From CAWBUW01 sp963792075 (lineage in GTDB: Bacteria; Chloroflexota; Anaerolineae; Anaerolineales; UBA4823), in assembly GCA_963792075.1 (NCBI GenBank), contig CAWBUW010000012.1:2108001-2172000 (forward strand): a stretch of DNA of 64,000 nucleotides. The letters are read 5' to 3'. The translations under genes and the position numbers were made by a program. Below the pieces are notes generated by a model. It worked only from the letters and a program-made list of their open reading frames with translations. It made no database searches and had not been told where the DNA came from. This document shows positions 58,187 through 64,000 of this stretch, in pieces (position 1 is the stretch's first letter; every line of letters begins with the position of its first letter).

Positions 58187-59185
58187 CTAATCAGGAGTAT
58201 ACCTGAAGCCTGCCTGGCCGAGCAGCCAGTTGTAAAGGGTTGGGTGCATGGCGGCTAAGCCGGCGAGCCAATAGAGCAGGGTGGTAGGAGATGCCCTGAC
58301 CGCTTGCCACAGATGAGCGCGCGCCGAATGAAGCTTCCCTTGCTGCATGTAGAAGTCTCCCAGGATAAAGTGACAGTGGGCGACCAATTCCGTCGCAGCC
58401 GGCCCGGTATGTTTTTCCAGGATGGTTTGCAGCACGGCTGGCAAGGCTTGGGCAGCGCTCGAGATCCTTTCTCCGGCCGCGTATACGCGCACAAGCGGCT
58501 GGTCGATCCAGGCAAAGCTGAAATGGGGGGCGAGGCGCAGCCAGAATTCCCAATCTTGCAGGCGAGGCAGGCGTTCATCAAACAACCCCACACGCTCGAA
58601 GCATTTTCTCCGCAGCATGGCAGCCTGGAGCGTGATGAAATTACCCCGCTGCAGCGCTGAAGACAGGTCGCCATTGAGTTGATAACGCTTGAACGGCAGG
58701 TGGGCCAGCAGCCTGCGCGGCCGGCCAGGTACAGCCACGCTGCGCCCGCCCTGGATGCGCTGGAAACTGGTAAAGACCACACCTACTTGTGGAGAGCATG
58801 CCTGGAAGCGCAGCGCCAGCATTTGAAGAAATCCCGGGAGCCATTCGTCATCGCTGTCCAGAAAAGCAATCCACTGCCCCTGGCTGGCCTGGATGCCGGT
58901 ATTCCGCGCAGCAGACGCCCCACGGTGGTCCGGATGACGGATGCAGCGTAAGCGTGGGTCCCTGTATTGTTGAAGCACCTGGCCGGTCGCGTCGGTGGAG
59001 GCATCATCGACGACGATGATTTCGGCCTCCACACCGGTTTGCTGCAGCGCGCTCAACAAAGCCCTGCGCAGCAGGTGTGCCCGGTTGTAGGTGGGGAGGA
59101 TCACGCTGACCTGCGGAAGGCGAGCCTGCGGGGAAGACGAGTTCGCAGGGAGTAGCGGGGTTTCTATCGAGACGGGGTCTGGCAA
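58187..59185 (-). CDS. GT2-family glycosyltransferase
   Basis: 332 residues with VSVILPTYNRAHLLRRALLS, IVVDDASTDATGQ and FLDSDDEWLPGFL. The catalytic region LPRLQDWEFWLRLAPHF follows. TTG start at 59185 overlaps the upstream GT2 by 22 nt. A helical tail of about 90 residues completes it. Confidence 0.82.
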   Translation of the reverse strand: MPDPVSIETPLLPANSSSPQARLPQVSVILPTYNRAHLLRRALLSALQQTGVEAEIIVVDDASTDATGQVLQQYRDPRLRCIRHPDHRGASAARNTGIQASQGQWIAFLDSDDEWLPGFLQMLALRFQACSPQVGVVFTSFQRIQGGRSVAVPGRPRRLLAHLPFKRYQLNGDLSSALQRGNFITLQAAMLRRKCFERVGLFDERLPRLQDWEFWLRLAPHFSFAWIDQPLVRVYAAGERISSAAQALPAVLQTILEKHTGPAATELVAHCHFILGDFYMQQGKLHSARAHLWQAVRASPTTLLYWLAGLAAMHPTLYNWLLGQAGFRYTPD

Positions 59186-60243
59186 GGTGTTTTTCTTTCT
59201 TGATCCGCGAGAGCCAATTGCAGAATTATTTTAACGCTCTGGACAGCCTGCCCGGATAAGAATGCCAGGTGGCACAACCATTCCAGGCCCAGGTAAATAC
59301 AAACTCTAAATCCGCTCAAGTGGAGGAAATGGAAGCGCTGGTATTGGCCAGGCAAAGCCCTCCCAAAGAATGCTTTTTCTTCAGCCAGGAACTGCACCAA
59401 CCCGCGCAGCAGCCCAGCCAGGATCACCCGCAGCCCTCGCCAGGGGGGCAAGGCCTGTCCGGCGTTCTGGACAAGCCGATCCAGCCCACTGCGGATAGTC
59501 AGATACAGCCCACCTGCTGGAGATGGATCGAAAGTCTGCGGGTAATCAAATTGGAGCCGCGCGGTTCCATATCCGGCGCGATAGGAACGATGCAGGTAGG
59601 AGGCAAACGAAGATGTGCCCATATGCTGCACCACCGCAGATGGAGCGGTACAAATGCGGTAACTCGCGCCGCGCATACGGAATCCCAGGTCCACGTCTTC
59701 AGACCAGCGATATGTGGGGTTGAACCCTCCTACCGCGCAGAATGCCGTACGGCGAAAAGATGCGTTGGCCGTGTCCAGGTAAAGCGGTGCGGGCTGGTTG
59801 TTCTCGACGTGATCGCTGCCGCGCAGCGCCTGGAAACGATGCAGCCAATGTCCCGAGGCAAAGTTTTGGATGGGGCCGCCAACCGCCGCAACTTCTTCTT
59901 CACCTGCGAGCTGGTACGCCTCAGCCAGCGCAGCCAACCAGCCTGGCCCTGGCAGGCAGTCGCTGTCGATAAATGCCAGCACCTCGCCATGTGCCATCTG
60001 CGCGCCCAGGTTGCGCGCCGCGCCGGGCCCCCGGCGCGGCTGCGTGGCGTACTTGAGTTTGCCGTAGGCTGCCCATTCTTGCAAACAAGCCAGGGTGCCA
60101 TCCGTGCTGTCATCGTCCACGATAATGATTTCGAAACCCTCGGCAGGGTAATTCTGGTTGATCAAACAGGGGATCACCTGGGATAAAGCCTCCAGCCGGT
60201 TGTGGGTAGGGACGATGACGCTAAAAAAGGGCTGTTTCACCAC
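59164..60243 (-). CDS. GT2-family glycosyltransferase
   Basis: 359 residues from GTG 60243, which has AGGAG nine bases upstream. FFSVIVPTHNRLEALSQVIP, IIIVDDDSTDGTL, AFIDSDCLPGPGW and RWSEDVDLGFRMR are GT2 motifs. The C-terminal hydrophobic stretch (HLSGFRVCIYLGLEWLCHLAFL) may associate with the membrane. It lies 1 nt after the broken GT2 at 60245. Confidence 0.82.
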   Translation of the reverse strand: MVKQPFFSVIVPTHNRLEALSQVIPCLINQNYPAEGFEIIIVDDDSTDGTLACLQEWAAYGKLKYATQPRRGPGAARNLGAQMAHGEVLAFIDSDCLPGPGWLAALAEAYQLAGEEEVAAVGGPIQNFASGHWLHRFQALRGSDHVENNQPAPLYLDTANASFRRTAFCAVGGFNPTYRWSEDVDLGFRMRGASYRICTAPSAVVQHMGTSSFASYLHRSYRAGYGTARLQFDYPQTFDPSPAGGLYLTIRSGLDRLVQNAGQALPPWRGLRVILAGLLRGLVQFLAEEKAFFGRALPGQYQRFHFLHLSGFRVCIYLGLEWLCHLAFLSGQAVQSVKIILQLALADQERKTPCQTPSR

Positions 60244-60244
60244 A

Positions 60245-61146
60245 CTATAAATCTCCTGGAGGAGGCCCTGAACGGCCGCGGAGATAATCCAGCGCGCCGC
60301 GCCCGGCGGCCCAGGTGCTGCGCAGCTTCCCCTTGCCGCCGCGACGAATGAAAACAACCTCCTGCCACCAAACCTGGATGGCTCTGGTCAGCCCGGACCA
60401 GCCTGCCCTTAGCTGGCCGCAGCGCTGCCAGAAATACAGGTTGTTGCGCACGTACAGATAGTGATAAGCGGGGGATTGCAGCTTATTGAACGCCAGATCA
60501 AGATGATGCCAGGCAATGGCGCCCGGTGTATACCAGTTCTGAAAACCGGCCCGGGCTGCGCGGAAACACCATTCCTTTTCTTCGTGCACCATGAAAAAAT
60601 GCCTCGTCAAACAGCCCCACGCTTTGCAGCGCATTCCGGCTGATCAGCATGCAACCGCCAACGGCGTATCTTACCTGGCGGGGGGTATCCCACTGCCCTT
60701 CGTCGCGCACAAGCGGGCTTTGCCGGGGAAAGGCTTCTCCGGCTGCCCATAACAGAGTAGGGTCGCCCTGGGGGCGGATTTTTCCGCCCACCGCAGCGAT
60801 GGCAGGATGGTCAAGCGCTGCCGCTACCAGTTGCTGGCAGGTGTCTGGTTCGATACAGCACATCATCGTTGAGCAGCAAGATGTAGTCTGCGCCCTGTCC
60901 CAGCGCCCACCGGATCCCTACGTTGTTGCCGGCGGCATAGCCCAGGTTGGCCTGGTTTTGCAGCAGGTGGATCCCTGGATGGTCGCGCTCGAGCAATTCT
61001 GCCAGCCTCCTCTGGTTGGCGTTATCCACGATGAGCAAGTCTGGAGCAGGGTAGTCGCTGCGCATGGCGGCTTGTAAACACGCCAGCGTATCCTGGATGG
61101 AATCCCAGCTAAGGATGATGATAGCCAGCCGTGCTTTCCCGTTCAC
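60245..61146 (-). pseudogene. GT2-family glycosyltransferase with two frameshifts
   Basis: Three frames carry successive parts of one GT2: RLAIIILSWDSIQDTLACLQ to LLNDDV (61146 to about 60868), then IEPDTCQQLVAAALDHP to VGLFDEAFF (to about 60595), then MVHEEKEWCFRAARAG to the end. One break is at an extra T near 60862; the other is an extra base in the A6/T6 run near 60592-60597. Removing both gives a normal GT2 of about 300 residues. The GTG start 61146 follows GAGGA. Confidence 0.82.
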
Positions 61147-61180
61147 ACGATCATTCCTCACTTTCAATCCGGAAGGGCTT

Positions 61181-62077
61181 TTACGACGCGTCGGGTAGCT
61201 GGCCCGGCCAGGGACGGTCGACTTGCAGAACTCCGTTGAGCAGCCCGGAAAGAGAGATCCACAGGCTGTAAAGATTACCTTGCAAGGCCTCCTGGAGAAC
61301 ATAACGGAGAAAGACAGCCAACCAGAAGATGAGCACCAGGGGTGCCAGGTGGAGGGGCGTGTGTTTCTTTAAGAACAGGATCGTGCTGCGCGCCTGGTGA
61401 TATTTGCGCCAATCCTGGAGGTTTTCAGTGCTGGCGGAAACCCGGTGCCAGAGCTGTGCCTGCGGGACGAAAATAAGCGAGAAACCGGCATTTTGGGCTC
61501 GCAAGCACAGGTCCAGGTCTTCGAGGTAGATGAAGAATTGTTCATCGAATAAGCCAACCGTCTCGATCACCTGGCGGCGGATGAACATGCCCGCGCCAAA
61601 GACGAAATCAACGCTCTGGCGGTGATCGAATTGGCCCTGGTCGATCTGCCCTCGCCCGGTGCCGGTGGCAGCGAGTACGCCCCGGCGCCGCATCGCGCCG
61701 GCATACCAGATCCGGTCCGGTGTATTTTCGTAATAGATTTTGGGGCCAAAAATACCTGCCTGGGGGTGTTCCTGGGCAGCTTGCAATAGATGGGTAAGCG
61801 CGTCAGGGTGGAGGACGGCGTCGTTGTTGATCAAGAAGATGTATTCCCAGGTGGGATCGGCGCGCAGGGCTTGCAGCGCACGGTTGCAGCCGGCGCCATA
61901 ACCCAGATTTTCCGGCAAAGCCAGTATGGTCACATCGGGGAAGTGATTGATCAAATATTCTGCCGAGCCATCCTTGGAACCATTGTCCACAACGATCACT
62001 TGGTGAGGCTGCTCCAGGCGGGCCAGCGATTGCAAGCACAGGGCGGTCTGCGCTTTCAGCTTCCAATTGAGAACCAC
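61181..62077 (-). CDS. GT2-family glycosyltransferase (rhamnosyltransferase-like)
   Basis: 298 residues with VLNWKLKAQTALCLQSLA, IVVDNGSKDGSAEYL, FLINNDAVLHPDAL and IYLEDLDLCLRAQ, motifs of the WbbL-like GT2 branch. The start is GTG 62077; the conserved strand VAIVV begins a few codons upstream where only non-standard starts exist. A hydrophobic C-terminal segment (LAPLVLIFWLAVFLRYVL) suggests membrane association. Confidence 0.82.
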   Translation of the reverse strand: MVLNWKLKAQTALCLQSLARLEQPHQVIVVDNGSKDGSAEYLINHFPDVTILALPENLGYGAGCNRALQALRADPTWEYIFLINNDAVLHPDALTHLLQAAQEHPQAGIFGPKIYYENTPDRIWYAGAMRRRGVLAATGTGRGQIDQGQFDHRQSVDFVFGAGMFIRRQVIETVGLFDEQFFIYLEDLDLCLRAQNAGFSLIFVPQAQLWHRVSASTENLQDWRKYHQARSTILFLKKHTPLHLAPLVLIFWLAVFLRYVLQEALQGNLYSLWISLSGLLNGVLQVDRPWPGQLPDAS

Positions 62078-62097
62078 AATAGCAACTTTTGCTTAAG

Positions 62098-63000
62098 TCA
62101 CGCTGTTTCCTGTTCGTTCCGGTGTGGAAAATTGCGGAAAGCCGACCAACACCAGACAATTTTTGTCAGATACACCAGGGGCAGTCCGTGGGCGTAGGAG
62201 TACCAGGAGCGCCAGTGGGCATAAGTGCGTCCGGTTGCCCAGGCAGCAATGATCGGTGCGCCCCATAAATAGACGCTGCGCTGTCGCGCCAGGCGAGGCG
62301 TCTGGAGTGATGTGGCGTACTGCAAGCGCACCCGTAAAGTATTGGGGGCATCCTCCGTCCAATGCTGCCAGACAGAGGTGAAATTCCGCCGCGGGGGGTC
62401 GTGCAGAACGCAGGCGCGGGGCTCGAAAAAGAGTGGAAAACCGCAGGCGCGGAAACGCTGGGTCCATTCTAGATCGTCGGCGCGGTTTTGTCCAGGCGGC
62501 ATCAGCCCAACCTGATCCACCACCCGGCGGCCTACCCCCAGGTTTGCGGTTGCCAGGTACGAACGGAATCCGGGGGCTGTGTAAGGCAGCAGATCATGAA
62601 AAGCGGATAGATTATCCGCCATTTGAAAATAATTGCTGCGGGTAAAACGGACCGAGCCTCCCACGATGGCTTTACCGCCGGTCAAATGGTCTAATAGCAG
62701 GCGCAGCCAGCCAGGATCAGGGATGCAATCATCGTCAATAAAAACGAAAAACTCCCCTTGGGCCAGTTGCATCCCCAGGTTGCGTTTGTCCGAGGCGCAG
62801 GCTGCTTCCGGGCCAGTGGGAATGAAACGGAACGGTTTCTCCGCAGGGATGAGCTTGTGACGATCGCTGCCCACCAGCAGGACTTCGGTTGTTCCCACCT
62901 CAGCAAGCTGGCTGCGGAGCGCCCTGACAATGGAAGGTATCACCAGCGAGTCGGTGCAGGGGATGATCACGGATATCAGGGGATGGGAAGCCTGGTTCAT
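62098..63000 (-). CDS. GT2-family glycosyltransferase
   Basis: 300 residues with ISVIIPCTDSLVIPSIVRAL, FVFIDDDCIPDPGWL (DDD metal site) and GQNRADDLEWTQRFRACGF. A hydrophobic tail (YLWGAPIIAAWATGRTYAHW) follows. The ATG overlaps the upstream stop by 4 nt. Confidence 0.82.
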   Translation of the reverse strand: MNQASHPLISVIIPCTDSLVIPSIVRALRSQLAEVGTTEVLLVGSDRHKLIPAEKPFRFIPTGPEAACASDKRNLGMQLAQGEFFVFIDDDCIPDPGWLRLLLDHLTGGKAIVGGSVRFTRSNYFQMADNLSAFHDLLPYTAPGFRSYLATANLGVGRRVVDQVGLMPPGQNRADDLEWTQRFRACGFPLFFEPRACVLHDPPRRNFTSVWQHWTEDAPNTLRVRLQYATSLQTPRLARQRSVYLWGAPIIAAWATGRTYAHWRSWYSYAHGLPLVYLTKIVWCWSAFRNFPHRNEQETA

Positions 63001-64000
63001 CGCGACGTGAGGAGGATTTGATAGCTGTGCAGGTTTTCGATGGTGGTTTCGCCAACAACCTGTGCATGATAACGATTGAGCGCCTGGTCCACTTGCCCGG
63101 GCAGTCGGGGATCCAGGCTGATCAGAAGAAAATTTTGTAACCCTTGGTCACCTGCTTGCTCGGCCCAGCCAGCCATCGTCTCCGGGCTGGTGGCCAGGAA
63201 GAACGCTTTTTGAGGGTAGATAGGAGCCGCATTGAGCGGCAGCCACCACAAGTCGGAAAGCACCAGCACTTCGGGCGCTGCCACCAGCGCCTGGTTGAGG
63301 GCGTTATTGATTTGTTTATCCTGCCGGATGGTAGCCAGGCCGCGTATTTGGAAGGCGATGCCCAAAATGATGAATAAGCCAAGCACAAACCGGGCGTGTT
63401 TGGTTGTGAGCCAACCCCAGCCTGCCAGGATCGCCAGCAGAGGATAGAACAAGAGCGCAAAACGAGCCCCCCATTCAAGCCCTCCATGTGGGCTGCTGGC
63501 GCGGAAAACCAACATCGCCAGCGTGTATCCACCCAGCCCGAATAACACAGCCAGGCTGATGGTTCGCAGTCGGGGGTTGTCTTGCCGCCAGAGGTCCGGG
63601 ATGCGGCACAAACCGAGCAGCGCCCAGGGAGTGGTGAATAACAGGCCATGCGCAGCACGGTAAGGAGTAGGGGTAAAGAGAAAGTAGGCTGCAGGGACCA
63701 GGCTGGCGAGCAAGCTGAGCCAGAGCCAGGGACGCAGCTTGCGCCAGGCGATGGTCAGTCCGCTCAAAGCGATTGAAACCACTGCCAGCGCAGTCCAGGC
63801 CATCCCGGGCCACCCTGGAGCGATCGCCTCATCGGTATCCGGGCCAATCAGTAAATCCTGTAAGGCCAACCAGCGGGCCTGGCCCAGGTAAGCCAGGGGC
63901 AGGTTGAGATAACGCGCGTTCAAGGGCAGCGATTGTTCTTGAAATAAGGCTTGATGTAAGAATGGGTATGGGAGCATCAGCCCCAGGTAAACCACCCCAG
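62997..64000 (-). CDS. Polytopic membrane protein, truncated by the window
   Basis: At least 332 residues with about seven hydrophobic segments (for example MAWTALAVVSIALSGLTIAW, FALLFYPLLAILAGWGWL) and a soluble C-terminal domain of about 110 residues. The shape is like GT-C or hypothetical membrane transferases (ArnT/PMT type), but the N-terminal part with the catalytic Asp would lie beyond the window edge. The frame is open to position 64000, so the gene is partial. Confidence 0.6.
   Translation of the reverse strand, partial: GVVYLGLMLPYPFLHQALFQEQSLPLNARYLNLPLAYLGQARWLALQDLLIGPDTDEAIAPGWPGMAWTALAVVSIALSGLTIAWRKLRPWLWLSLLASLVPAAYFLFTPTPYRAAHGLLFTTPWALLGLCRIPDLWRQDNPRLRTISLAVLFGLGGYTLAMLVFRASSPHGGLEWGARFALLFYPLLAILAGWGWLTTKHARFVLGLFIILGIAFQIRGLATIRQDKQINNALNQALVAAPEVLVLSDLWWLPLNAAPIYPQKAFFLATSPETMAGWAEQAGDQGLQNFLLISLDPRLPGQVDQALNRYHAQVVGETTIENLHSYQILLTSR

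Overview
The window is a moderately GC-rich bacterial chromosome segment of about 64 kb, almost fully coding, with no rRNA, tRNA or CRISPR array that I can see. Several features point to a Chloroflexota (probably Anaerolineae) bacterium: many GTG/TTG starts, a fused alpha/beta 2-oxo acid dehydrogenase E1, an ECF sigma factor followed by a FecR protein with a Thr/Gly-rich linker, a LexA promoter with a Gram-positive type GAAC-N4-GTTC box, and a dense set of surface-glycan genes. This assignment is inference, not proof.

Positions 195-25472 (+ strand) form one long surface-glycan locus. It has a PseB-like 4,6-dehydratase, an RmlD-like reductase, two NeuB-type nonulosonate synthases (one without the usual SAF domain), three sugar nucleotidyltransferases (one fused to a KdsC-like phosphatase), two SDRs, a Gfo/Idh/MocA oxidoreductase, a 2-hydroxyacid dehydrogenase, about nine glycosyltransferase-like proteins, and a DUF115-type protein whose Asn spacing resembles GT42 sialyltransferases. 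The set looks able to make, activate and attach one or two sialic-acid-like sugars.

Positions 25510-28742 hold an ECF sigma factor, a FecR-domain membrane protein with two C-terminal repeats, and a deoxynucleoside kinase. Positions 28786-33845 (- strand) are the most unusual part. A PglC-like phosphoglycosyl transferase, E1 alpha and E1 beta of a 2-oxo acid dehydrogenase, a lipoyl + E3-binding + PglD/NeuD-type acyltransferase fusion, and a DegT aminotransferase lie in one operon-like array. The E2 catalytic domain is replaced by a sugar N-acyltransferase. This suggests that acyl groups made from a 2-oxo acid pass from the lipoyl arm to an amino sugar. A normal complex (E1 fusion, E2, E3) lies at 45804-50968 and could supply E3.

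The rest holds lexA with a clear SOS-type promoter, more GT4 glycosyltransferases around a GxxExxY cassette, an ABC-F protein with an attenuator-like leader, a two-component pair, a B12-binding radical SAM protein, a frameshifted membrane Fe-S oxidoreductase, an S41 peptidase, an L,D-transpeptidase, MenA, a VOC protein, and a second glycosyltransferase run (57498-64000) that leaves the window.

Three patterns run across the window. First, about ten long perfect or near-perfect palindromes lie between genes, mostly without U-tracts and some in divergent promoter regions. Second, there is a dispersed repeat with ends resembling GGGGCTGTCCAAAAAG. Third, a TAYAAT box lies 6-8 nt before the start codon of several genes, suggesting leaderless mRNAs. 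Four single-base frameshifts in three otherwise well-preserved genes are either real lesions or assembly errors.
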